DNA of 64,000 nt from Parietichytrium sp. I65-24A (lineage: Eukaryota; Sar; Bigyra; Thraustochytrida; Thraustochytriidae). Positions 7,760 through 15,518 of this stretch are shown here, in pieces. The stretch lies in NCBI GenBank assembly GCA_012862575.1, contig BLSF01000008.1, positions 719,871-783,870 of the forward strand, given 5' to 3'. Positions within the stretch are counted from its first letter, which is position 1. Every line of letters begins with the position of its first letter. Under the pieces are notes generated by a model. That model worked only from the letters and a program-made list of their open reading frames with translations. It was not told the origin of the DNA and made no database searches. The translations under genes and the position numbers were made by a program.

Positions 7760-9670
7760 TTATAGCTTTGAAGATCCATTGACAATGTTGCTAAAGTCGT
7801 GAGGAGTCAGGGGAAAGTACTTCTCTTGCGTGGCATCGTAAAAGTATAGGGGGTCAGTCACTTTTGAAGGGTCTACGCCTTCGTTTCGCATCCGGACCTT
7901 TTGGATTTTGAAGGTTCCTGTGGTGTCCATGGATTTCAGCACGCGAATGAAAAGAGGCATGGCGTACGATGGAAGCTGGTCTTTGCAAATCTTTTGGAAA
8001 TTCTGCAACGAAAAGGAGCTGTCGTCGAGAACACACGCTGCGCAGCAAGCCCTGCCATCCTTTCCAGGAAGTTGCACGCCATAAACGCACGCTTCTTGGA
8101 CGCCTGGAACGCTTCCCACGATACCAGCAACCTCGGTCGTTGAGACGTTCTCCGCCTTCCATCGAAAAGTGTCCCCAATTCGGTCTACAAAGTAGTAATA
8201 GCCGCGCTTATCCTTCATGAGAAGGTCTCCCGAGCGAAAATATCTGTCGCCTTTTCGGAAAACGTCTGTGAGAATTTTCTTTTTCGATTGTTCTTCATCG
8301 CCATAGTAGCCATCGAAGGTACCTGCAGGCCTGTTTTTTATTTCTGCGACAGCCTCACCTGCCTCGCCATCAGCCGCTACGATGCAAAATCCGGTTTTCG
8401 GATCTCGTACCGGCTGCTCCGTCTCCGGGTCGAACTTGAGGATCGTGCAGAATCCGAGTTGGCGCATGAGAAGGCCCATGTGGCCAACTGCGCCTTGCGA
8501 AGACTTGTCAACAGAGTGATTGAACAGCGCGACATTGCCTTCTGATGATCCGAAAAACTCCCCGACTTCAGAGATGTTGAATCTCCTCTGAAACTCCGCC
8601 CATATTTCAGGACGCAGCCCGTTCCCCACCGCTAGTCTTACGCAGTGCGCCTTGTCTTTAGGAGAAGGAGGCGCTGCGAGCAGATATCTGCATAACTCTC
8701 CGATGTATTGGATCACGGTGCACCTGTACTTGGCACAGTCTTCCCAGAACGCAGATGCGCTAAACTTGGTTCGAATGACCAGTGTGCAACCGATGGTGAG
8801 GCAGAGCCCTCCTCCAATATTGGTTGCAGCAGAGTGGTACAAGGGAAGCCCAGAGTTATATATACGATCTTCAGGGCGAATGCCGAACTGCACCCCAAAG
8901 GCCGCCCCAGCCCCGAAAATTTTGGCATGCTTTAAGATTGCTGGTTTCGGCATCCCAGTGGTGCCACTCGTGTAGATGAGCAGACAATTGTCATCAAAGC
9001 CCACCCCGGCCCTCCATGACCGCGGAACGATGGCTTTGGAATACCCTTGAAAGCGCTGCGTCGCGGAGTCCACGAACGAAAAAGCATCGGCTCCAACTCC
9101 TTCGACATGTAGGTTAAAACCCAACGCCTTCATCTCTTCCACCGAGTCCTGAATGTTTTCCACGCACTCATGGCCAAAAAAAAGGTGTTTGGCCCCGGCA
9201 ACTTTAAGGCAATGCATCAGCGGCTTGTGCTTCAAGTTGTGGTTTATGAGCGCCCCGACAGCTCCAATCTTTGCGAGCCCGCTCCACGCAAAAATGAACT
9301 CCGGGCGGTTCGTCATATAGATCGCCACAACGTCCTTACTCTGAACGCCAAGCTTTCGAAAGTATCTTGCGGCTTGATTGGCATGTTCATCCCAGTCGCG
9401 GAACGAGTAAGCCTTATCTTCGAACACGATTGCCTCCTTCTCGTTGAATCTCACCGCAGCGCTCTCGATGCCGTCTGCGACCGTCCACTTGGTGAACATG
9501 TGATGCTGGATCTGCAGCCCCAGTTTGGTCAGTCCCATGAGGAGCTTTGCATCCTTGAGGATGTAATGCTCATCATCCAACTTTTTGGTCACCGCACCAA
9601 CGCCTGCAACGGCGGCAGCTGACACCGCCGCGATCGCCCCCACGGACGCCATGCCGGATCCTTTTCCCAT
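7760..9670 (-). CDS. Fatty-acid transport protein / very-long-chain acyl-CoA synthetase (SLC27 family)
   Basis: An ATP-dependent ligase that activates long and very-long-chain fatty acids to acyl-CoA, coupled in this family to uptake across a membrane. 636 residues, close to the 620-650 usual for FATPs. A hydrophobic Ala/Gly/Val segment at residues 8-27 is a likely membrane anchor. The AMP-binding P-loop YTSGTTGMPK is at 233-242 and the FATP feature EFFGSSEGNV at about 371-380. RSGDL follows near 479. The FATP signature near the end reads DTFRWKAENVSTTEV (500-514), where most members have Gly in place of the Ala. The start is the first ATG of the frame and precedes the hydrophobic anchor. The gene is intronless. 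Substrate range cannot be read from the sequence. The membrane could be plasma membrane, ER or peroxisome. Confidence 0.94.
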   Translation of the reverse strand: MGKGSGMASVGAIAAVSAAAVAGVGAVTKKLDDEHYILKDAKLLMGLTKLGLQIQHHMFTKWTVADGIESAAVRFNEKEAIVFEDKAYSFRDWDEHANQAARYFRKLGVQSKDVVAIYMTNRPEFIFAWSGLAKIGAVGALINHNLKHKPLMHCLKVAGAKHLFFGHECVENIQDSVEEMKALGFNLHVEGVGADAFSFVDSATQRFQGYSKAIVPRSWRAGVGFDDNCLLIYTSGTTGMPKPAILKHAKIFGAGAAFGVQFGIRPEDRIYNSGLPLYHSAATNIGGGLCLTIGCTLVIRTKFSASAFWEDCAKYRCTVIQYIGELCRYLLAAPPSPKDKAHCVRLAVGNGLRPEIWAEFQRRFNISEVGEFFGSSEGNVALFNHSVDKSSQGAVGHMGLLMRQLGFCTILKFDPETEQPVRDPKTGFCIVAADGEAGEAVAEIKNRPAGTFDGYYGDEEQSKKKILTDVFRKGDRYFRSGDLLMKDKRGYYYFVDRIGDTFRWKAENVSTTEVAGIVGSVPGVQEACVYGVQLPGKDGRACCAACVLDDSSFSLQNFQKICKDQLPSYAMPLFIRVLKSMDTTGTFKIQKVRMRNEGVDPSKVTDPLYFYDATQEKYFPLTPHDFSNIVNGSSKL

Positions 9671-10854
9671 CTCTCGCTTCTTTCCACCCCCGACAAACTC
9701 TTTGCAATCAATCGCCTCGATGAATGGCTTTCACTCGCGTGTAAAAGTCTCCTGCTTCAAACCAACGCAAAAATCGCACGTCTGCGTCAACGCTGTCATC
9801 ACCCGCCTCCCAAAACCTCCCGACACCCAAGACGAATCAAGACAACAAGACGATAGGACAAACAAACTATCGCCGGAAAAGGGTTCCCGAACGGATACGC
9901 AGTTACAATAGCGGTGTGATAGCACGTAGTGCTCTACACCACTAATAGTAAGGGCCACTGGCTAGCTCTCTAGCTAGTCGCGAAGGTACTACTTTGGACG
10001 TCGCATTCTACGGAGAGGTATAGAGCTGCCGTAAGCCTCCTGTTAGGCGATTAAAAGATGAAAAACATGAATGAAAAACATGAACTGCGAACGCAACGAG
10101 TAAGCCTGCTGGAGGCTTGTAGCTACATATTCAAAGGGATAGACAATGCTGACAATGCATTACCGGTAATTATTCCTTTTCTTGAGAAGAGCTCACAGTC
10201 GCACGATGGCACTCAGGTGAAGTGTGCGCAAACCTATCTCCACTACCTCCACTTTCACCACTTGAACGAAAAAAAAAACAAGCAAGTTCAAATTTCGGTT
10301 TCGAATTCAACTTACCGGTGCGTGTACGTACTACTCGTCCCGAGACTGCAATTGAGTCTGCAAGAAGCTCACAGGGCTCGAAGTTGCTTGAAGAGATCGA
10401 CTTGACTGTCAACTGACCTGGCCCAATCCATCCAAGAAGCTGACATACACACCACACAGTTCAGTCTAATAGCACTAGAGCGCACTACTAGTAGCCCGCA
10501 CGGCAACCTAGCTCGTGGGCTTACCGCACCACTATCCACGCTCACTAAGAGGCTGAGAGGGAGAGGCCTACTCTCCGTTAGCGCCAGGGAGTAGCTAAGC
10601 GATATGTGCTGAGTATACGTGAGAAGAAAAAGAAGAGAAATACTAAGAGATGATAAGAGAGTGAGTGCACTTGCACTTGCACTTCACTTGGACTTGGTCA
10701 CTTTGTCACTTTGTCACTTTGTCACTTGCACAATTGGAAGCAGAGAACGAGGAGCTGATTTGGGTTCAAACTGCGAAAGCAAAGAGTGGCGAAGGGACAG
10801 AGGCATAGAGAGGGAAGGGAGAAAAGCGAAGAATAACTCGTTGGAGAGGAGAGG
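9671..10854. other. Divergent promoter region between FATP and TIR-TPR genes
   Basis: The two genes diverge from this 1.2 kb spacer. It contains the short palindrome AGCACGTAGTGCT at 9919-9931, CTAG-rich stretches near 9960-9985 and 10485-10515, and tandem CACTTG and TCACTTTG units at 10667-10730, 125-190 bases before the downstream ATG. No gene is seen. Confidence 0.5.
10667..10730 (+). repeat. Promoter-proximal tandem repeat (CACTTG / TCACTTTG units)
   Basis: Several CACTTG units are followed by three TCACTTTG units, ending about 125 bases upstream of the TIR-TPR start codon. It is comparable to other short tandem arrays upstream of genes in this window. Confidence 0.7.
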
Positions 10855-13272
10855 ATGAGTTTGACGAAGCGAGTGAGCGCCGCGCGGGAGAGCTTGAAGC
10901 GCAAAAGTCTCAAGCTGCTGGGCCTCGCAGGGAGCAAGAAAGGGCCGGACGACAATGTGGTGGTGAGGTACAGCGGAGTGTCGGTGAGGTTTCTGAAGCA
11001 GCTGAAAGAAGAGCTGCTCAGCGGCAGCCTGGTCTCTGACGTGGAGCTGTGTACGGCAGACGAGAGCTTGACCGTGAAGACTATTGATGGCAGCACCAAG
11101 ACAGTGTGGGCAGGGTGCACGGTGCGCGTCAAAAGAAAGCTCGGGAACGGCAAGTTAAAGTGCCGTGCGGCGTATGTGGGCCTGTTTGACGCTCCAGCCA
11201 GCGTCAAGCTCACCCCAAAGGAGCGCAAGGATTGGACCATCGAAGACGTCTGCGAGTATGTAGTGCTCGAGGATACGCGCGATGAGAAGCTGTTTTATTT
11301 GGACCTGATGGACGAAGCCGATGTCGGCAAGAGGTTCCAAGGAGCCTTCTTGAGTCAAGCGCGCAAGAGCTGCTTCTCGGAGCTTGTGGACTCACTGGTT
11401 GACTATTACGGCGAAAGTAACATTGCAAAGCAGTTCGTGTGGTTCGACGTGTTTTGCGCTAACCAGCCCTTGCTGACGATGCGGGACTATGGACTAGACG
11501 ACAGTGTCCAGAAGGAGAGGGAAGCGCTCCTGTCCAAAGGTCTGCACGATGCAATCAACGAATTTGATGACCGATTAATATATTTTAACTCGTGGCTGGA
11601 TCCGTACCCGATCCAGCGCGCGTGGTGCGTGTGGGAAATATTTGGCTGCGTAAAGACCAGCAAATCGCTAGACATTATCTACAAGCCGGGGGAGGAGGAC
11701 GTCTTTCTGAAAACTCTCATGGGGGACAGACAGCTGATAGTCAAGCACATTATGGACATGAAGCTAGAAGAGGCTGAGTGTCATGCACAGGCGGATAAGG
11801 ACGCAATCGATCAGGCTGTGGATAAAGAGGTTGGCTACCACAAGCTCAATGTGACAATCAATCATCTGGTGGTTCGATGGATGCGCATATTTCTCGAAAA
11901 GCTCATCACCCGCGAAAGAAACGCCCGAACAGACGGCATGGAGCTTGCGCAATTCCTGTTCCAAGCTGGGTACCTGTTTCGTGAGACACTGGCAGACGGT
12001 GACCGGGCGATCGAGATATACAAGGAGATTGTCGAAGTCCTAATAAAGGTGTGCGGGAAGCGAAACCACATCAGCGTGGCATCAGTGCTGGCGGAGCTTG
12101 GAACCGTCTACTTTACTCAAGGAGATCATCAGAAAGCTTTGGAATTGTTCAAAGAGGTCCTGCCCATACAGGTGGAGGCTATTGGAACTCGGGACCACCC
12201 TCTAGTAGCGGCTACACTCCATAACATCGCGAGCGTACATCTTGTGATGGGAAACCTCAAACCCGCACTAGAAGAATTCAGTGATGTTGCATCGATATTC
12301 AGAAGCATCTACGGACGGGAAGACCACCCTGATATGATAACAACGTACCAAGCTATCGCGTCGGTTCTCCAAGCCCAGGGCAAGTATGATGATGCACTCA
12401 AAGTCTATAACGGTGAGCTCAAGATCGAAGAAGCCTTGTACGGAACCCGAGACCACCCCAGCGTGGCAGTGACCTTGCAATGCATTGCAACAGTTCTGAT
12501 CGACAAGGGCGAGTACGACCTTGCGCTCGAAAAGAGTGAAGAAGTGCTCATGATAAAGGAGAAGGCGTACGGTGGTCGCCAGCACGCTTTAGTGGCGGTG
12601 ACCCTGCACTCAATTGGGTTGGCGCTTGAGGGCAAAGGGGAATATGCGGAAGCACTGGAAGCCTTCAACGAGGTTCTCCAAATAAACGAAGCCGTGTTTG
12701 GCGTGAGCGATCATGCAGGGTCTCTGGCTTCACTAATCGAAATCGCTGACATTAAGACCATACAGGGCGGCGAAGCTGCAGCAGAGGCATTCGGCATCTA
12801 CGAACGCGTGCTGAAATCGGTGGAGAAGTTGTACGGAGGCCGAACGCACCCAGGCGCGGCGCTGGTTCTCATTGGGATGGCGGAGTGGTACAACCTCAAG
12901 TCAGATGCAAAGCATGCTCGCGCTGTTCTCTCCGACGCGGAGCGCGCGCTAAAGGACAAAGGCTTCCAGAACCACTGGGCGCGCCTGCTTGCTGCGCAGG
13001 GCGTAACGTGCCGCCTCGAAGGAGATTTGACGCGCAGCTTAGAACTGCTCCAACAGTCTGCTGCATTGCGAGAGTCCATGGGGCAAACGCGCGCCCACTT
13101 CCTGGCTCAAAGGACGTTCCTTGAGATATTCAAGACGGTTGCCATGGAGGGCGACAAGACACGCGCCTCAAAAGCCTTCGACGAGCTCATGGAGATCCGC
13201 CTCCAGCTGTTTGGCGCCGACCACCCGCTCGTGGAGCAAGCCCGCGCCGCCAGAGCCGCCTACCTCTCATAG
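10855..13272 (+). CDS. TIR-like domain protein with kinesin-light-chain-type TPR array
   Basis: 805 residues from the ATG at 10855. After a basic N-terminus and a region of about 150 residues without a recognised fold, residues 162-275 have the order of a TIR-like domain: AFLSQARKS as box-1-like segment, FVWFDVFCANQ as a buried strand, a helix LHDAINEFD, then AWCVWEIF with Glu261 at the position of the catalytic glutamate in TIR NAD hydrolases. Residues about 405-760 form some seven 42-residue TPRs of kinesin-light-chain type, with recurring Ala-x-x-x-x-x-x-A-L and Y-G-x-x-x-H-P turns. The FVWFDVFCANQ-type module with TPRs is known in algal and oomycete proteins of unknown role. There is no nucleotide-binding STAND domain between them. 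Possible roles are NAD cleavage or a scaffolding receptor; both are inference. Confidence 0.85.
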   Translation: MSLTKRVSAARESLKRKSLKLLGLAGSKKGPDDNVVVRYSGVSVRFLKQLKEELLSGSLVSDVELCTADESLTVKTIDGSTKTVWAGCTVRVKRKLGNGKLKCRAAYVGLFDAPASVKLTPKERKDWTIEDVCEYVVLEDTRDEKLFYLDLMDEADVGKRFQGAFLSQARKSCFSELVDSLVDYYGESNIAKQFVWFDVFCANQPLLTMRDYGLDDSVQKEREALLSKGLHDAINEFDDRLIYFNSWLDPYPIQRAWCVWEIFGCVKTSKSLDIIYKPGEEDVFLKTLMGDRQLIVKHIMDMKLEEAECHAQADKDAIDQAVDKEVGYHKLNVTINHLVVRWMRIFLEKLITRERNARTDGMELAQFLFQAGYLFRETLADGDRAIEIYKEIVEVLIKVCGKRNHISVASVLAELGTVYFTQGDHQKALELFKEVLPIQVEAIGTRDHPLVAATLHNIASVHLVMGNLKPALEEFSDVASIFRSIYGREDHPDMITTYQAIASVLQAQGKYDDALKVYNGELKIEEALYGTRDHPSVAVTLQCIATVLIDKGEYDLALEKSEEVLMIKEKAYGGRQHALVAVTLHSIGLALEGKGEYAEALEAFNEVLQINEAVFGVSDHAGSLASLIEIADIKTIQGGEAAAEAFGIYERVLKSVEKLYGGRTHPGAALVLIGMAEWYNLKSDAKHARAVLSDAERALKDKGFQNHWARLLAAQGVTCRLEGDLTRSLELLQQSAALRESMGQTRAHFLAQRTFLEIFKTVAMEGDKTRASKAFDELMEIRLQLFGADHPLVEQARAARAAYLS

Positions 13273-13523
13273 GACTGACAGTCGACTGGACTCACGTGCG
13301 AAGAACAACTCCGGCGGTAACACAAAACAATGCGAGCGACGACTGCCACGATACCAGCACCATCCGTCGTCACCGATACCGATACCGATACCGATATCGA
13401 TACCGTTGCCTGCCAAAGTCGTCACATCTTGTTGTTCTTCTTTTCCTATTCTCCACTCAGCTCTGAAACACACGTTGACTTTCTTCCTTGCTTCCGTCTT
13501 TCGCAGCTCTCTCGCAGCGCCGT

Positions 13524-13552
13524 CAGTCCCCACTGTCCCCACTGTCCCCACC
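13524..13552 (+). repeat. CCCCACTGT 9-mer tandem repeat
   Basis: Two full CCCCACTGT units are flanked by partial ones, 148-176 bases before the ATG of the deaminase fusion. A near-identical array (GCCCACTGT units) lies upstream of the Ku80 gene at 33013-33039. Confidence 0.75.
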
Positions 13553-13609
13553 GCGCACCCCGTTCCGCACAGCTGCAAACGTCCCTTTCCAACTACTGCG
13601 TCCCAGGAG

Positions 13610-13680
13610 TCCCAGGAGTCCAAGGAGTTTCAGGAGTCCCAAAGTGTCCCAAAGCGTCCCAAAGCGTCCCAAAGTGTCCT
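13610..13680 (+). repeat. TCCCAGGAG / TCCCAAAGYG tandem repeat
   Basis: Four 9-base units of TCCCAGGAG type are followed by four 10-base TCCCAAAGYG units, ending about 20 bases before the ATG at 13700. Confidence 0.75.
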
Positions 13681-13699
13681 CGGAAGAGCGGCGGGAAGC

Positions 13700-15067
13700 A
13701 TGGTGCCGAGCCGCGCGGGACAGCTGGCAGCGCTGCAGCACGCGCGTCTTGCGTACGCGCTGGGCCACGTGCCGGTGGGCGCGTCCGTAGTGTCCTCGGG
13801 CGGGCGGCTGGTGTCCTCGGCGCGCAACCACGGCCCTCTCCACGCCGAGGTCGCCGCCCTGCTCCGCGCCAGGACGCCCCGCGCCCATCTCCGCGCGGAG
13901 GACACCGGGAACCCGACCCCGGAGCGCGGGGAGCGCGGGAACCGGCGGCGAGGCGGGTTCCTGGCGGCCGGCGCGAAGCTCTTCGCCACGCTGGAACCCT
14001 GCGACGCGTGCCTCGCCAGCGCGCTCAACGACCGCGTCGCGGCGGTGTACTTTGCCGCAAGGAGCCCCAGATGCGGCGCCTTCCGCCTTCCGCAGATTCC
14101 GCAGCCCGACAGAAAGGACGCGGAACACGCGGAACATGCGGAACACGCGGAGAACGCACTGGGCGAGGACACGTCACTGGGTGCGCGCATGCTCAGCGAG
14201 AGCCCGGCGTACGGGCGCGACAGGCGACCCGAAATCAGATGCACTGCCGGCGATGATGCGGGAGAGAGTGCGCGAGACGAGAGCGGAAGCGAGGAGGCCG
14301 AAGCCATTGCGCGAGAGAGTGCCAGCCTCATGCGCAGCTTCTTCGCCCGTCGCCGCGACAAGGACGGTCCGGTCAAGGGAGAAGTCGGAAAGATGGACAA
14401 GGCGGAGAAGCACGAGAAGCACGGGCAACGCGCAAGAGAATCGCAGGCAGTGATCATTGCGCAGGCGCTGGTGCTGTCCAAGGACCGGGGACATGTGCTG
14501 CTGAGGCGGCACGTGGACGGCGCATACGTGGGAAGGTACACGGGATTTCTGGATGTGGTGGACTCGGTGGACGTGTTGGAAACAGCGGACATGGCTGACG
14601 ACGGGGCCGCCAATTCGGACATCGGCGATAGCTTTAGCGACCACGTGCCGGTGCCAGCCAAGTCCGTTTTGCAAGACATCGTGGCCAGGCAGAGCGCGGG
14701 CAAGGTATGCGATGGAGCATGGGAGAACATGCGGCACCTCGGCACCCTCGAATTCCTGGAGGTGGGCAAGGACGCTGGTGTGGAAACGAGGCCGAGCCTA
14801 GAGTTCCAGTTCGTGGTGGAGACCAGCCTCTCGCCAGGGCCAACTGGCGACGATTCGCTTGAGTGGTTCCCGAGGAGTGAGCTCCCATTCCACGCTATGC
14901 CGGCAGACGACCAGTTCTGGTACAACGACGTTTTGCAGCTCTCGGACGTCCAGGCCAGCCCATACCCAGCCACGTCATTCGATCACTTGAGTGGCTATTT
15001 TGTGTTTGACGGAAAGGAGCTCTTGTGCTGGGAGACAAAGCTGGGCCGTTGGGCCGAGTGGATTTAG
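13700..15067 (+). CDS. TadA-like tRNA adenosine deaminase fused to MTH1-like domain lacking the Nudix box
   Basis: 455 residues. Residues 5-225 follow bacterial TadA: the VPVGASVV strand, HAEVAAL with zinc ligand His48 and proton-shuttle Glu50, TLEPCDAC with zinc ligands Cys101 and Cys104, AARSPRCGA, and the closing helix ASLMRSFFARRR, which matches the C-terminal TadA helix. An Ala/Glu/His-rich insertion (about 135-200) separates the last two. Residues 248-455 follow the MTH1/NUDT1 fold: ALVLSKDRGHVLLRR, GRYTGFLDVV, a 30-residue insertion, LEWFPRSELPFHAMPADDQF and HLSGYFVFDG near the end. The Nudix box should read G-x5-E-x7-REUxEExGU. Here that place holds VLQDIVARQSAG, with no catalytic glutamates. 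The ATG at 13700 precedes the first TadA helix; upstream frame is repeat sequence. TadA enzymes make inosine at the tRNA wobble position. The C-terminal domain could be a binding module. Confidence 0.88.
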   Translation: MVPSRAGQLAALQHARLAYALGHVPVGASVVSSGGRLVSSARNHGPLHAEVAALLRARTPRAHLRAEDTGNPTPERGERGNRRRGGFLAAGAKLFATLEPCDACLASALNDRVAAVYFAARSPRCGAFRLPQIPQPDRKDAEHAEHAEHAENALGEDTSLGARMLSESPAYGRDRRPEIRCTAGDDAGESARDESGSEEAEAIARESASLMRSFFARRRDKDGPVKGEVGKMDKAEKHEKHGQRARESQAVIIAQALVLSKDRGHVLLRRHVDGAYVGRYTGFLDVVDSVDVLETADMADDGAANSDIGDSFSDHVPVPAKSVLQDIVARQSAGKVCDGAWENMRHLGTLEFLEVGKDAGVETRPSLEFQFVVETSLSPGPTGDDSLEWFPRSELPFHAMPADDQFWYNDVLQLSDVQASPYPATSFDHLSGYFVFDGKELLCWETKLGRWAEWI

Positions 15068-15518
15068 TTCCTGACAGCATGCAAATGCGGGTGCTTTTGT
15101 GCCTTTGTTCCTTTCTCTCAACTCGGGCTCTTCTTGCTGCTCTCCTCTCGTGTATTGCAAATCACTGCAAACGCAGATGCTCCATTTTCGCCGAAGGCTC
15201 AGCTCTGCGTCATATTTATGTTGTATTCACAATGGGTACTTGATGTGCACATTCGTTTATTTGAAGTGCTTGATCATCACGATAGCAAAAATGAAAAATA
15301 GATGGGCAAACTTGTGTTGCTGAACTGATCGTTTAACCCTTGAACCCAATCGCCAACCCGCGACTTGCGCAAGGAGGTATCTGACAAATAACGAGAGAGA
15401 AAGAGAGAGAGAGAGAACGAGCTCACAAGACACGACACACAAAGATGAAGATCTTAAGTAGTAAAGCAAAACAAATACAAGTTCAAGACCGAGAAATAAA
15501 AATCCATTCGACTCTCCA
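15068..15518. other. Convergent 3' spacer
   Basis: Lies between the deaminase fusion (+) and the lectin-like gene (-), both ending here. It contains a GA microsatellite at 15392-15417. No gene is seen. Confidence 0.5.

Larger units (their letters stand above)
13273..13699. other. Spacer with 9-10 base minisatellites upstream of the deaminase fusion
   Basis: It contains GATACC hexamer units at 13371-13406, CCCCACTGT 9-mers at 13524-13552, and TCCCAGGAG 9-mers grading into TCCCAAAGYG 10-mers at 13610-13680. The frame of the next gene stays open through this stretch, but its translation is repetitive and overlaps the preceding gene. Confidence 0.6.

Noticed and set aside
13630-14973. 447-residue antisense frame over the deaminase fusion
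   Set aside because: It is a shadow of GC-rich codons. The plus strand carries the conserved TadA and MTH1 motifs; the antisense product is Ser/Ala/Pro-rich without any domain.
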